This document shows positions 9,537-19,418 of a stretch of DNA of 64,000 nt, one piece after another. The notes under the pieces are model-generated. The model was not told where the DNA came from. It worked only from the letters and a program-made list of their open reading frames with translations, and made no database searches. The translations under genes and the position numbers were made by a program. Source of the stretch: Candidatus Cloacimonadota bacterium (GTDB lineage: Bacteria > Cloacimonadota > Cloacimonadia > Cloacimonadales > Cloacimonadaceae); the NCBI GenBank assembly GCA_012728875.1, contig JAAYEF010000016.1, forward strand, positions 18,444 through 82,443. Direction: 5' to 3'. Each line of letters opens with the position of its first letter. Within the stretch, counting starts at the first letter, position 1.

Positions 9537-11837
9537 TCATTTCATCAGAATCATTTTCAGCGTTTTATTGTAGTCTCCGCTCTCCAGACGATATAGGTAA
9601 ATTCCACTTCCCACGGGCTTTCCGCTCTGATCCAAGCCATTCCAAACAGCGCTGTGTTCGCCTGCGGTCTTGGCTCCTGCCTCCAATTCCCGAACCAACT
9701 GTCCCTTCAAATTATACACTGCCAAGCTGACTTCCGCCGGCTCGGTAAGAGTATATCGGATAGTGGTTTGAGGGTTGAAAGGATTGGGATAGTTTTGCTG
9801 AAGCACCACTTTGGGAAGCTCGGGCAGATATGCATCCTCAGCGGCGGTGGAAACGCCTGTAATCACGCAAATATTATCAATCGTCCAGCCGGGATCGGTC
9901 AGTTCCACGTTGGAGCTCTGGTCTGTGAGGCGGAAACGCAGATAGATGCTTTGTCCGTCATATTCATCCAGAGACACCAATTCGCGGCGGAATTCGTCCA
10001 GTTTTCCACAGCGGCTCCAAATCGAGGTCCAGTTTTGCCTGTCCAATGAAATTTCCACCCGCGCCCAGTCATAATCCCATTCCGTGTGCAGGTGCGAATC
10101 AAACATCAGGGTTGTGGAGCCCGTGGCGGGAATCTGTATTGCTGAAGAGGGTGAAATCCAGACATCGCAGTTCATGGCATACAGACCTTTTCCGCCCCAA
10201 CTGTCCGTGATGGCAGATCCTGAGACGGAAAGCTCATCCTGCAAAACCCAGGGACCTTCCACTTCCCAGCCATCCATGCCATTTTCCCAATCCTCTGCAA
10301 AAAGCTGCGTGGCGGAACTCAGATCCAGAGCCAGCCAATTTTGCCCGGGATTCAGTAGCACTGAACCCTGCCAAGGGTAATAACCATCGGCAATAACTGT
10401 GACGGGGTATACGCCCTCAAAACTGTTGAAGGCAATGACTCCATTCACGTAGAGTGTATCTGGATAAACGTCTCCGATCACGATTTGAGCCGGAATATCG
10501 CTGCCGCCGCTGTGAATCCTGCCGCTTAGGGTGGCATTTTCCCGAGGCTGCATCGATACCTGGATTTGAGTCATGGCCCCGTTGTTTACCATCTGGCCTG
10601 TAATCTGGGTGTCCCAATAGCCTTTTTTGCGAAAAGTGAGATCGTAGCTGCCGCTTGCCAATGCTTTGTAAAACCTTCCCGTATCAGGATTTGAAGTGCG
10701 CGGCACAAACCACGGTGCGTGATGCGCATTCACGATTATCTCCGCTTCCAAAGGCTCGTTCGTAACGGCATCACGGATTTTTCCGGTCAGCATAGATGAA
10801 GAACTCACGTCCGAGGAATATGGCAAAGCCCGGTTCAAAAACCAATATACCGCATTGCGACAGCGTGCCACGGTATCCAGCATCAGCGGTTCCGGCGGCT
10901 GAAGGTTGCTGGTTCCACATTCGATCAAAATCTGCAGGGTCCCATATTGCTTATACATCCAATCGTGAAAAGCGCCCTTGCGACTCAGGTTTGGCAGGGA
11001 TTCATAGGTTCCAGTGCCTGCTTCGTTCGGAATTTGGGCTGCCACGGAAGAGCAGATCGAAGCAAAGAAAGCCATGTCTGGCGAGGGTCGGATTTCCTTC
11101 CAATTGAAGGAGTAATAGCCTTTTTCGCTGAAATTGCCGGTGCGTGAGGAATGCCAGCAGATGGAATAGACAAATTTATAGCGATCGGCAAGGTTTTTAA
11201 TGGCTTGAACCTCGCTCTCGCTCATGGGCGCCGGACCGCGATAATAATCCCAAACTTCCAGCCCGCCCGGCTGCATCAAAGTGTCTCCGTGCACCCAGTT
11301 GAAATCAAAATTCCGGTTTATATCCACCCCGTCGATATCATATCCAACCAATGAACTGAAGTCAAAAAAACCGTTGTTATTATTGTCCCGCTTGTTTTTA
11401 CGATAGGAAAGATCCAGACCGGTGGTCACCACATTATGCCCTTCCGGGTTCAAAGTGGGCACAAACCACATATCCAAAAAGTTGATCCATTGCATATAGG
11501 GAAGTTGATTCCGGTTTGCCAGGATTTTGGCGATGTTGTCCATGGTGATCTGCACGCCCAAAACTTCTTCGGCATGAACCTGACCCACAAAAAGCAGGGC
11601 GGGCTCTTCCTCATCCTGTTCCACGTTGTCTGAAATGCGCATGGCATAGATGGGGATTTGTTCTTGCTGGCTCACTCCGATCTGCACGCGCTTGGCCATG
11701 TCCGGATGCTGGGTTTCAAAGTCCAACAGCATTTGCGAGATTTGATTGTAGGTATAATAACAGCTTGGCAAAGAGTCTGCCCAAACCGAAATCGCCGCAC
11801 AAATAATGATGACGGCAGTAATGAAATATTTCTTCAT
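9537..11837 (-). CDS. Secreted M14-family zinc carboxypeptidase with regulatory-like domains and a FlgD-type tail
   Basis: A 766-residue exported peptidase. The start at 11837 has GAGGAAAA upstream and a signal peptide ending near VWADS. Zinc ligands fit H88 and E91 (HAEE) and H229 (CWHS); the catalytic Glu fits E306 (IECGT). Carboxypeptidase regulatory-like beta domains follow (GKIRDAVTNEPLEAEI, SGRIHSGGSDIPAQI), then a jelly-roll-like segment (WENGMDGWEVEGPW) and an NYPNPFNPQT linker leading to the FlgD-type tail. It probably trims peptides outside the cell, which suits an amino-acid fermenter. It converges with the FGE fusion, only four bases apart. Confidence 0.92.
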   Translation of the reverse strand: MKKYFITAVIIICAAISVWADSLPSCYYTYNQISQMLLDFETQHPDMAKRVQIGVSQQEQIPIYAMRISDNVEQDEEEPALLFVGQVHAEEVLGVQITMDNIAKILANRNQLPYMQWINFLDMWFVPTLNPEGHNVVTTGLDLSYRKNKRDNNNNGFFDFSSLVGYDIDGVDINRNFDFNWVHGDTLMQPGGLEVWDYYRGPAPMSESEVQAIKNLADRYKFVYSICWHSSRTGNFSEKGYYSFNWKEIRPSPDMAFFASICSSVAAQIPNEAGTGTYESLPNLSRKGAFHDWMYKQYGTLQILIECGTSNLQPPEPLMLDTVARCRNAVYWFLNRALPYSSDVSSSSMLTGKIRDAVTNEPLEAEIIVNAHHAPWFVPRTSNPDTGRFYKALASGSYDLTFRKKGYWDTQITGQMVNNGAMTQIQVSMQPRENATLSGRIHSGGSDIPAQIVIGDVYPDTLYVNGVIAFNSFEGVYPVTVIADGYYPWQGSVLLNPGQNWLALDLSSATQLFAEDWENGMDGWEVEGPWVLQDELSVSGSAITDSWGGKGLYAMNCDVWISPSSAIQIPATGSTTLMFDSHLHTEWDYDWARVEISLDRQNWTSIWSRCGKLDEFRRELVSLDEYDGQSIYLRFRLTDQSSNVELTDPGWTIDNICVITGVSTAAEDAYLPELPKVVLQQNYPNPFNPQTTIRYTLTEPAEVSLAVYNLKGQLVRELEAGAKTAGEHSAVWNGLDQSGKPVGSGIYLYRLESGDYNKTLKMILMK

Positions 11838-12327
11838 GTTTTCCTCACACACGTAAAGGTGTAGCTTATTTTACGCAATTTTCATTCCAGTTTGATTTTA
11901 TGATAAAACCAAATCGTAGGGTTCCCAGGTCTGGCTCATGTCCAACTATCTAAGGTAAGCTCACTTAGGCTCAATATTTTTGCGGGTTCCACAAATTATT
12001 CATTTCCTTTTGACTTTGGCTTGCATCCTGTTTCTAGGTGTCGATCACTTCTTAATCAAGCCTTAATCAAGTCTTAATAATTAACGCTTGATTAAGACTT
12101 GATAACCACTTGATTAACGCTTTCGGCAAAGGGTGACCCATCCTGAACCAGGTTGACCGATAAAACCATGAAAAGGATTTAAGGCCTGGAATTGATGGCT
12201 GGGCATCGCTTGCATCCTTGATTGAATCTTTGCAAGCTCTATCAGCCGGCGCAATTGCACTGGAACCCCATTTTTCTGTATTTCCATCTCAGAACAGAAA
12301 TATTCCTTATGGATGCTGCTTCAAAGC
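11838..12327. other. Intergenic region carrying repeat copy 2
   Basis: The 490 bases hold the second 124-bp repeat at 12036-12159 and otherwise no recognisable gene, RNA or terminator. Several short frames across 12218-12550 are antisense shadows of the thioesterase gene. The promoter of the carboxypeptidase should lie here but was not identified with confidence. Confidence 0.6.
12036..12159. repeat. 124-bp dispersed palindromic repeat, copy 2
   Basis: Same length and orientation as the block at 253-376, about 94 percent identical by eye. All differences fall in the right half; the nested TTAATCAAG/CTTGATTAA palindrome is unchanged apart from two bases beside it. It lies downstream of the thioesterase and upstream of the carboxypeptidase. 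Conservation of the palindrome while the flank drifts suggests that its structure or a bound protein matters. Confidence 0.85.
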
Positions 12328-12732
12328 TCAGTCTTTTTCAAGGAACTTTAAAAAGTGTTCGAACACATCCTGGGGCAGGCGTTTGGCGCGACCTTCGCTG
12401 GCAAAAACCCCCACCATCTTTGCTTCAAAACAAAGCTCTCCCTGTTCGTCGAAAATCTGCTGGTTCCAGTATCCCTTCACGCGGTTCATTTGGTTGAACC
12501 AGCTTTTGATGGTGATCACAGTCTCGTGTTCCACAGCCTTTTTATAGTCCAGGCTGAAGCTGCGGATAAACACCTGCAGACCAAGCTCCCGCATGCGGAA
12601 AACGGACATATCCATCTCGATCATGGCTTCGGCCCGTGCCGCCTCCAAAAGCTGCAGATAGTTGGCGTTGTTCAGGTGTCCATACACGTCACACTCATAG
12701 CCATAGATTCTTTTTCTGAATTCAAAAACCAT
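12328..12732 (-). CDS. Hotdog-fold acyl-CoA thioesterase (YbgC/4-HBT type)
   Basis: A 134-residue hotdog protein that probably hydrolyses acyl-CoA esters. The N-terminal KRIYGYECDVYGHLNNANYLQLLEAAR is the standard 4-hydroxybenzoyl-CoA thioesterase signature with its catalytic Asp, and the length is typical. The start at 12732 has GAGGAG eight bases upstream. It is transcribed away from the YfhO-type gene across a 101-base divergent promoter region. The natural substrate cannot be told from the sequence. Confidence 0.85.
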   Translation of the reverse strand: MVFEFRKRIYGYECDVYGHLNNANYLQLLEAARAEAMIEMDMSVFRMRELGLQVFIRSFSLDYKKAVEHETVITIKSWFNQMNRVKGYWNQQIFDEQGELCFEAKMVGVFASEGRAKRLPQDVFEHFLKFLEKD

Positions 12733-12833
12733 TGCTGTACTCCTCTTTGTGCGCCGCCGGCTTCATTTTATGCTTGACCGATAAACGCGGCACAATTCTG
12801 ATGCTTGAATAAATCTTTTGAATTGAGGATAAA

Positions 12834-15485
12834 ATGTCCAAGAAAAATGTCAACCCCAAAATTAAGGATAGAAGCCATCAGGCTGCAAAAAAAGCCGGGG
12901 ATTTGCGCTCCAAAACGGCAAAACCCGCCCCCCTGGCAGCGCAGATGCCAAATTGGCTGGATAATTTGAACCAAAACCCGTGGCTGCCCTGGATTTTGAT
13001 GGGTTTTCTGCTGCTTTTGGTGAGTTTGCTCTATTTCCCCGTGGCTTTTCAGGGCTACACGCCTCCCGCTTCGGATATTTCACAGTGGCAGGGCGCAGCA
13101 AACGAGATCATAAACTACAATCAAGAACACTCAGGCAGAGCCCTGTGGACCCAGAGCATGTTCAGCGGAATGCCTTCCTACATGATTTCCTTCCCAAACC
13201 GCTGGCCATTTTTGGAAAACCTGTCCCGACTGACGGACAAAGTAATCAACTGGCGAATTTTCCTGCTTTTCATCGGCACTTTGGGGATGTTTTTGTTGCT
13301 CAGGTTCCTCAAACTCGACACTTGGACCAGCTTTTTCGGCGCAGTGGCATTCATGTTTTCCTGCCATTGGCTGGGTTTGGTGGAGATCGGGCACAACACC
13401 AAGTTTCGCGCCATCATGTATTTACCCTGGGTGCTCTGGGCTTTCCTGCGCCTCAGAAAGAAGCCGGATCTCCTGGGCTTGGGCTTTTTGGCAACCACCC
13501 TCATCATGCAACTGCGGGAAAATCATCCTCAGATCAGCTACTATCTCTATCTTTTCATGGGCATGTATTGGATTTGGCAACTCCTGGAAAGCTTCAAGGA
13601 AAAAGATCATAAACGCTTTTGGTTCTTCACGTTGCTTACGGTTCTTGCCTTTGGTTTGACTCTTTTAGCAGTGATGAACCCATACCTCAGCACCATGGAA
13701 TACAGCCACCACACCATGCGCGGCGGTCCCGGTGGCTTGGAAACCAGCTATGCCCAGGGTTGGAGCTTCCATCCCAAGGAAATCATCACCTTTTTCATTC
13801 CGGATTTCTATGGCGGCATCAGCCCCAACTATTGGGGTTACATGCCCTTTACACAGGTCTATAACTATTTCGGACTCATAGTCTTGGCATTTGGCATCAT
13901 TGCCATGATTGGCAAAAAACACCGCCGCTTCTCCATCTTTTTGGGCATCACTTCGTTGATCTTTCTGATCATGTCCTTCGGCAGCGCCACCCCGCATCTT
14001 TCCAACCTTTTCATGAAATATCTGCCCTATTTCAACAAATTCCGCGTCCCCTCCATGATCCTGATCATGGTTCAGCTAAATGCCGTCCTCCTGGCGGCTT
14101 TGGGCGTTGATACCATCCTCAGCCTGGATGAAAAACGGCAAAAAGTATGGAGTTCCGGATTGTTGAAGGCTTTCGCTGCTTGCGGCGTCATCTTTTTCCT
14201 TTGGCTGGTTCTGGCAAAACCCATCTTTGGCGGTTTGAGCTTCACCAGCGCATCTGATCTGCAACTGCTTTCCCAACAAGGGCTTTCCGAAATGCCCGGA
14301 CACATCAGAGCCGAGCGCTTGGACCTGCTGCACAAAAGCGGGATCATCAGCCTGCTGCTGCTGGCTCTGGGCATCGGCGCCGCCTGGCTGACAAGCATCA
14401 AAAAACTTCCCAAAACCTTGTTTGTGATGGCGTTGACTCTTTTCACCTTCGTCGATCTTTGGGTTTATACAGGCAAGATCTTGAAAAAGGAAAACCTGCA
14501 GGCGCGCCAGGAATACCAGAATCAATTTGCCAAACAGGACTACGATGATTTCCTGCTGAAGGATGGCTCAAATTTCCGCATCTATCCTGTTGGGCAAAGC
14601 GTGTTTTCAAACTCGCGTTTGGAGCATCCCACCGGGGTTTGGGCATATCACCATCAAACAGTCACCGGCTATTCCGCTGCCAAACTGAAACGCTATGATG
14701 ACCTGCTGAAGCTGATTGAAGGCGATCCTGCCACCCAAAAGCCCGGAGAATGGGGACGCCTGATGATGGGAATGTATGGCATGCAGGCTCCCCAGTTGCC
14801 TCGGGATGTGCCAACTCCTGTGCTGGACATGCTTTCCACCAAATATATCATCCACCCGGAAGCACTTCCAAACGATTCACTGTTCACTGTGAACCATCCA
14901 CCCTATGACCAGTTTTACAAAAAATTGAAACCAGTATTTTACGGCTCCGGCGGCGTTTCCATCTATGAAAATACAGACGCCCTGCCGCGTGCATGGTTTG
15001 TGGACGGCGTTCAAAAAGTTGCTCCGGCGGATTCCATCCTCGGTCTGATGCGCTCGGAGAGCTTTGATCCCAGGCACCTGGCATACGTGGAAAGCGAGCT
15101 TTCAAACGTGCAAAAGCCCGATTCGGCAAGCGTTGTGCAAACCCGGGCTGAAATGCACAATCTGGCCTACGATGTCCAAACCGACAAACCCGCCTTCCTG
15201 GTTTTGAGCGAAGTCTATTACCCCGCAGGCTGGAAAGCCACCCTGGATGGCAAGGAAATCCCCATCCATGCTGCAAACTACATCCTGCGCGGAGTGGAAA
15301 TTCCCGCCGGAAAACACAAACTGGAACTGGTTTTTGCGCCGGATTCCTATAAAACCGGGGTGCGCCTGAGTCTGATCGGACTCTTGGTCAGTTTTCTTGC
15401 CCTGGCTGGCGGTCTCGTACTTAAGCATTTGAAACGCAGGGAACCCCTTGCAGCAGAACCGGTTGGAGTAGAGAATGATAATTAA
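12834..15485 (+). CDS. YfhO-family multi-pass membrane protein
   Basis: An 883-residue inner-membrane protein starting at ATG 12834 (GAGGATAAA before it). A basic cytoplasmic start is followed by a first membrane helix (WILMGFLLLLVSLLYFPVAF) and about a dozen more up to residue 560. A large soluble domain follows, with a closing helix near 850 (LSLIGLLVSFLALAGGLVL). The YYPAGWKATLDGKEI stretch near residue 795 is characteristic of the family, which is related to GT-C glycosyltransferases and implicated in decorating surface polymers. Its stop lies 11 bases inside mtnA, so it heads the mtnA-mtaD-smpB unit. Confidence 0.85.
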   Translation: MSKKNVNPKIKDRSHQAAKKAGDLRSKTAKPAPLAAQMPNWLDNLNQNPWLPWILMGFLLLLVSLLYFPVAFQGYTPPASDISQWQGAANEIINYNQEHSGRALWTQSMFSGMPSYMISFPNRWPFLENLSRLTDKVINWRIFLLFIGTLGMFLLLRFLKLDTWTSFFGAVAFMFSCHWLGLVEIGHNTKFRAIMYLPWVLWAFLRLRKKPDLLGLGFLATTLIMQLRENHPQISYYLYLFMGMYWIWQLLESFKEKDHKRFWFFTLLTVLAFGLTLLAVMNPYLSTMEYSHHTMRGGPGGLETSYAQGWSFHPKEIITFFIPDFYGGISPNYWGYMPFTQVYNYFGLIVLAFGIIAMIGKKHRRFSIFLGITSLIFLIMSFGSATPHLSNLFMKYLPYFNKFRVPSMILIMVQLNAVLLAALGVDTILSLDEKRQKVWSSGLLKAFAACGVIFFLWLVLAKPIFGGLSFTSASDLQLLSQQGLSEMPGHIRAERLDLLHKSGIISLLLLALGIGAAWLTSIKKLPKTLFVMALTLFTFVDLWVYTGKILKKENLQARQEYQNQFAKQDYDDFLLKDGSNFRIYPVGQSVFSNSRLEHPTGVWAYHHQTVTGYSAAKLKRYDDLLKLIEGDPATQKPGEWGRLMMGMYGMQAPQLPRDVPTPVLDMLSTKYIIHPEALPNDSLFTVNHPPYDQFYKKLKPVFYGSGGVSIYENTDALPRAWFVDGVQKVAPADSILGLMRSESFDPRHLAYVESELSNVQKPDSASVVQTRAEMHNLAYDVQTDKPAFLVLSEVYYPAGWKATLDGKEIPIHAANYILRGVEIPAGKHKLELVFAPDSYKTGVRLSLIGLLVSFLALAGGLVLKHLKRREPLAAEPVGVENDN

Positions 15486-16509
15486 TGGCAAGGAATATCG
15501 CAGCGTCTGGTGGGAAAACGGACGCCTGCACATGATCGACCAAAACAGGATTCCCCAAGATTTCAGCCTGATGGAGTTTACCGACCATCTCCAGGTTGCC
15601 GATGCCATCCGAAACATGAACGTGCGCGGTGCTCCCGCCATCGGAGCGGCGGCAGCCTTTGCCATGGCTCTGGCAGCGCAAAACGCCACAGACCACGGCT
15701 TTCGCGCTCAAGTGCGCAAGGCCAGGGAACTGCTGCTTTCCACCCGCCCCACCGCGGTGGACCTGCAGGTTGGGGTGGATCACGTTTATGAACAAACCAT
15801 AAAATTCATTCCAGACTTGGCCCACGCACGGCAGGTGGCACTGCTTGCGGCTCAGGAATTTGCCAATCAAAGTGCGGAAGACTGCCGTCTGATTGGAGAA
15901 CAGGGCCTGCACTTGATTCCCGACGGCTCACGCATCCTAACCCACTGCAACGCAGGAGCTTTGGCAACTGTGGACTGGGGTACCGCCCTGGCGGTTCTGC
16001 GCCTGGCTCATCGCAAGGGACGCAACATCTTTGTATATGTCAGCGAAACCCGCCCCCGGCATCAGGGTTCAAAAATCACCGCCTGGGAACTTCAGCAGGA
16101 AGGCATCCCCCACGCCGTGATCCCGGACAGCGCCAGCGCTTTCTATTTCTGGAAAAAAGAGATAGACCTCGTGATCACCGGTGCGGACAGGGTTTGCCTG
16201 AACGGAGACATCGCCAACAAAATCGGCACCTACGACAAAGCCGTGCTTGCCCACCACCACGGCGTTCCCTTCTACATTGCCGCCCCGCTTTCCACCTTCG
16301 ATTTTTCCTGCGCCCAGGGTTCCGGAATCCCCATCGAATTTCGTGACTCAAGCGAAATCACCTACTATGGCGGGCAAATCACCGCAAACCCCGGCTCCGA
16401 TGTGCTCAATCCCGGTTTCGATATCACCCCCGCAGACCTGATCTCCGGCATTGTGACCCCCAAAGGCGTTTTCAAAGCCGCGGAAGCCGCGCAAAAGGTT
16501 CAGGAATGA
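15475..16509 (+). CDS. mtnA: S-methyl-5-thioribose-1-phosphate isomerase
   Basis: Isomerises methylthioribose-1-phosphate to methylthioribulose-1-phosphate in methionine salvage. The 344 residues match the family. NVRGAPAIGAAAA and RPTAVDL are conserved, the catalytic Cys sits in THCNAGALAT, and the catalytic Asp in GADRVCLNGDIANKIGTY. The start at 15475 follows GGAG. It overlaps both the preceding gene and mtaD (ATGA), so it is translated as part of one unit. The related eIF2B-like ribose-1,5-bisphosphate isomerases are an alternative, but the neighbour mtaD supports salvage of methylthioadenosine. Confidence 0.92.
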   Translation: MIINGKEYRSVWWENGRLHMIDQNRIPQDFSLMEFTDHLQVADAIRNMNVRGAPAIGAAAAFAMALAAQNATDHGFRAQVRKARELLLSTRPTAVDLQVGVDHVYEQTIKFIPDLAHARQVALLAAQEFANQSAEDCRLIGEQGLHLIPDGSRILTHCNAGALATVDWGTALAVLRLAHRKGRNIFVYVSETRPRHQGSKITAWELQQEGIPHAVIPDSASAFYFWKKEIDLVITGADRVCLNGDIANKIGTYDKAVLAHHHGVPFYIAAPLSTFDFSCAQGSGIPIEFRDSSEITYYGGQITANPGSDVLNPGFDITPADLISGIVTPKGVFKAAEAAQKVQE

Positions 16510-17843
16510 AAGACAAGCCACGCAAAGAGATAGACCTCATCCTAAGAGGCGGAACCGTGCTAACCATGGACCCCGATATGCAGGTTTTGGAAAACCAGGT
16601 GATCGCCATCCAAGACGGCCGCATCATCGACATCTGCGCACCAGAGGAAGCCAACTACCGTGCCACCAAGGTATTAAACACCAGCGACTGCATCGTGATG
16701 CCTGGCCTGATCAACACCCACACCCATTTGCCCATGACCTTTTTCCGCGGCTTGGCAGACGACCTTCCCCTGCAAAAATGGCTCAATGGCTACATCTGGC
16801 CGCTGGAAGCCAAGCTTTTGAACCGTGAAGTCATCAGCCAGGCGGCGCTTCACGGTGCCTGCGAGATGATAAAAAACGGCATCACCCAAATCCACGACAT
16901 GTATTTCGATATGCCCGCCGTGGCAAAATCCTGTTCCCAAGCTGGCTTGCGTGCCCTCATCGGGGAAGCGGTTTTGGATCTGCGCGGCAATTCCGAAGAA
17001 GTGCGCGCCACCTTGGGAAACAAGGTTTTGGAACTGCGCCAGCGCTTTGCGGACGACCCGCTTTTGGACTTCAACCTGGCGCCCCACTCCATCTACGGCT
17101 GCAGCGAAAAGACCCTGAAAAAGTGTGCCGAAGTTGCGGAAAAACACGGCATTCTGCTCCACATGCACATTTCCGAAACCCAAAATGAAGTGGATGACTG
17201 CCTCAAGGAACACGGCGTCAAACCCGTTTTCTACCTGCAGAAAGTTGGCATCCTTGCCCTGCCTGCACTGTATGCACACGGAGTTTGGACCGATGCCGAA
17301 GAAATCGCGCTCATGGCAAAAAACCCAGCCTCCATCGCCATCTGCAGCGATTCAAACCTGAAGCTCGCCTCTGGCATCCTGCCCCTGGCGGAATATCTCA
17401 AACAGGGTGTGAACCTCAGTTTTGCCACCGACGGTGTGGCGAGTAACAACAATCTGGACCTCCTGGCGGAAATGGACCTCACCGCAAAGCTCCATAAAGC
17501 CGTGAACTCCGATCCCGCCTTCCTTCCCGCCGCAGAAACCCTCAAAATTGCCACTGTGGGCGGAGCCCGGGCGCTCGGCGTATCCGAAAAACGCGGCTCG
17601 CTGGAAATTGGCAAGGATGCCGATATCTGCGTGCTGGACCTCAATGCCCTGGAGTGCCAACCCGTCTATAATCCCTATTCCCATGTGATTTACAGCCTCG
17701 GTTCCCGGCACGTGCGGGATGTTGTGATCAACGGCGAAGTGGTTTTGGAAAACCAGGTGCTCACCCGGGTGGACGAGGACGGGATCATCGAAGCTGCCCA
17801 AGCTTGGAAGTCTCACATCCTCAAGGAATTGGATCTGCTATGA
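16506..17843 (+). CDS. mtaD: 5-methylthioadenosine/S-adenosylhomocysteine deaminase
   Basis: A 445-residue metal-dependent amidohydrolase that deaminates methylthioadenosine and S-adenosylhomocysteine to their inosine forms. Metal ligands are visible in PGLINTHTHLPM (HXH), HMHISET, and the Asp of FATDGVASNNN; SNLKLASG is the typical substrate-loop motif. The ATG overlaps the mtnA stop by four bases, and its own stop overlaps smpB. Adjacency to mtnA suggests a route methylthioadenosine, methylthioinosine, methylthioribose-1-phosphate, which would need a phosphorylase encoded elsewhere. Confidence 0.88.
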   Translation: MKDKPRKEIDLILRGGTVLTMDPDMQVLENQVIAIQDGRIIDICAPEEANYRATKVLNTSDCIVMPGLINTHTHLPMTFFRGLADDLPLQKWLNGYIWPLEAKLLNREVISQAALHGACEMIKNGITQIHDMYFDMPAVAKSCSQAGLRALIGEAVLDLRGNSEEVRATLGNKVLELRQRFADDPLLDFNLAPHSIYGCSEKTLKKCAEVAEKHGILLHMHISETQNEVDDCLKEHGVKPVFYLQKVGILALPALYAHGVWTDAEEIALMAKNPASIAICSDSNLKLASGILPLAEYLKQGVNLSFATDGVASNNNLDLLAEMDLTAKLHKAVNSDPAFLPAAETLKIATVGGARALGVSEKRGSLEIGKDADICVLDLNALECQPVYNPYSHVIYSLGSRHVRDVVINGEVVLENQVLTRVDEDGIIEAAQAWKSHILKELDLL

Positions 17844-18274
17844 TGATCAAGAACCGCCGCGCTCTGCACGACTATTTTGTGATCCAAAAGCTGGAGGCCG
17901 GAATTTCCCTCGAAGGCAGCGAAATCAAATCCATCCGCGCCGGAAAGGTCAATTTTAAAGACAGTTACGCCCGCATCATCGATGGCGAATGCTGGCTGGT
18001 CAACCTCCACATTTCCCCCTTTGAAAAGTCCTCCCACTTCATCCCGGATCCCACTCGCAAACGCAAGCTGCTGTTGCACAAACACGAAATCCGCCGTCTG
18101 CGCGTTCGGACCGAAGAACAGGGTATGACCATCGTGCCGCTGGAAATCTTTATCAACGAAAAAGGCCTCTGCAAGGTGACCCTCGCCCTCGCCAAGGGTA
18201 AAAAAACTTACGATAAACGCGAAACCCTGCACCAAAAAAACATGGAGCGCGATCGCGCCCGTGAAGAGCGCTGA
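17840..18274 (+). CDS. smpB: SsrA-binding protein
   Basis: A 144-residue RNA-binding protein that partners tmRNA to rescue stalled ribosomes. Motifs GSEIKSIRAGKVNFKDSY and HISPFE are typical, and the basic tail (KGKKTYDKRE...RDRAREER) is the part that enters the mRNA channel. The ATG at 17840 overlaps the mtaD stop; a second ATG at 17843 is equally possible. It ends the four-gene unit; no tmRNA gene was found nearby. Confidence 0.95.
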   Translation: MMIKNRRALHDYFVIQKLEAGISLEGSEIKSIRAGKVNFKDSYARIIDGECWLVNLHISPFEKSSHFIPDPTRKRKLLLHKHEIRRLRVRTEEQGMTIVPLEIFINEKGLCKVTLALAKGKKTYDKRETLHQKNMERDRAREER

Positions 18275-18442
18275 CCACTGCTATCTGCCTATCTTTTAAA
18301 GAGTTCCACCCCCTCTGTCAAGATTTAAGTTGCCATAAACACGGTCTTGAAAATCTTGGTATCAAAGCAATTCATTTTCTTTAATTAAATAAAATGGACA
18401 GGGAGGCAGTGGCTTTCCTGCTCAAACATAAAGGTTTTAATA

Positions 18443-18820
18443 ATGTATAAACTTAGCGTAACCGATTCCTTCAGCGCAGCCCACCGTCTCTGCGGATACG
18501 AAGGCGCCTGCAGCAACCTGCATGGTCACAACTGGTCCGTGCGTGTGGCGCTCACTGCCCAAAAGCTTGATGACATTGGCATGGCGATGGATTTTGGCCT
18601 CATCAAGAGCCTGCTCAAAGAAATCACCGACGAGCTCGACCATGCCTATCTGAATGACCTGCCGGGGTTTAAAGACATCAATCCCACGTCCGAAAACCTG
18701 GCGCGCCATATCTTTGAGCGCATGCAAAAAAGCCTTGCCGACCCCGCCATCCGGGTGACAGAGGTCGAAATCTGCGAATCCCCCAGTTCCAGCGTGGTGT
18801 ATTATGGTCCGCTTCGTTGA
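18443..18820 (+). CDS. queD: 6-carboxy-5,6,7,8-tetrahydropterin synthase
   Basis: A 125-residue member of the 6-pyruvoyl-tetrahydropterin synthase fold, acting in queuosine precursor synthesis. Zinc ligands are the His of SAAHRL and the two His of LHGH; the catalytic Cys lies in CSNLHGH, followed by MDFG, the ELDHAYLND catalytic pair and a closing ESPSSS Glu. The length fits QueD. Its end overlaps engB by 17 bases. No queC or queE is visible nearby, so the pathway assignment relies on the family motif. Confidence 0.9.
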   Translation: MYKLSVTDSFSAAHRLCGYEGACSNLHGHNWSVRVALTAQKLDDIGMAMDFGLIKSLLKEITDELDHAYLNDLPGFKDINPTSENLARHIFERMQKSLADPAIRVTEVEICESPSSSVVYYGPLR

Positions 18821-19418
18821 ATCCTTCTTTGTGAAAAGCGCGGTGGAACCGGAAGACTATCCTGCCAGCGCCTATCCCGAATTTGCCTTTGCCGGACGCA
18901 GCAACGTGGGAAAATCCACCCTGATCAACCTGCTCACAAACAACAGCAAACTTGCCAAAACCAGCGGCACTCCCGGCAAAACCCGCCTGCTGAATTTCTT
19001 TCTCATCCGCTGGAAAGACGACAGCGACGACAGCCAGGGGCGCCTCCAACTCACCGACCTTCCCGGCTATGGCTATGCCGAGGTTTCCCAGGCCGAACAG
19101 GAAAAATGGCGCCGCATGCTGGACCACTATTTTGATCAGCGGGAAGAGCTGAAGGGCATGATCGTGCTGGTGGACATCCGCCGTGAAGCGGATCCCAAGG
19201 ACATTTTGATGCTGGAATTGCTCCGCCTGCGCGGCATCGACCACTGTGTGGTTGCCACCAAGGCAGACAAAATCCCAAAAACCAAACTGCCCAAAACCCT
19301 CAAGCTTCTTTCTCACGGCCTTGGCTTGGGAAACGCACCCATCACAGCCGTTTCGGCGCTGAAAAACTCTGGATTGGAGCCGCTCTACGACTGGATTGGC
19401 CAGCGCGCTAAACCCTGA
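18804..19418 (+). CDS. engB: Ribosome-biogenesis GTPase EngB/YsxC
   Basis: A 204-residue small GTPase needed for assembly of the large ribosomal subunit. G-motifs are clear: GRSNVGKST near residue 31, the switch segment SGTPGKTRLLNFF, DLPGYG, and TKADK. It starts inside the end of queD and its stop shares a base with the mnmG start, so queD-engB-mnmG are tightly coupled. Confidence 0.96.
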   Translation: MVRFVESFFVKSAVEPEDYPASAYPEFAFAGRSNVGKSTLINLLTNNSKLAKTSGTPGKTRLLNFFLIRWKDDSDDSQGRLQLTDLPGYGYAEVSQAEQEKWRRMLDHYFDQREELKGMIVLVDIRREADPKDILMLELLRLRGIDHCVVATKADKIPKTKLPKTLKLLSHGLGLGNAPITAVSALKNSGLEPLYDWIGQRAKP

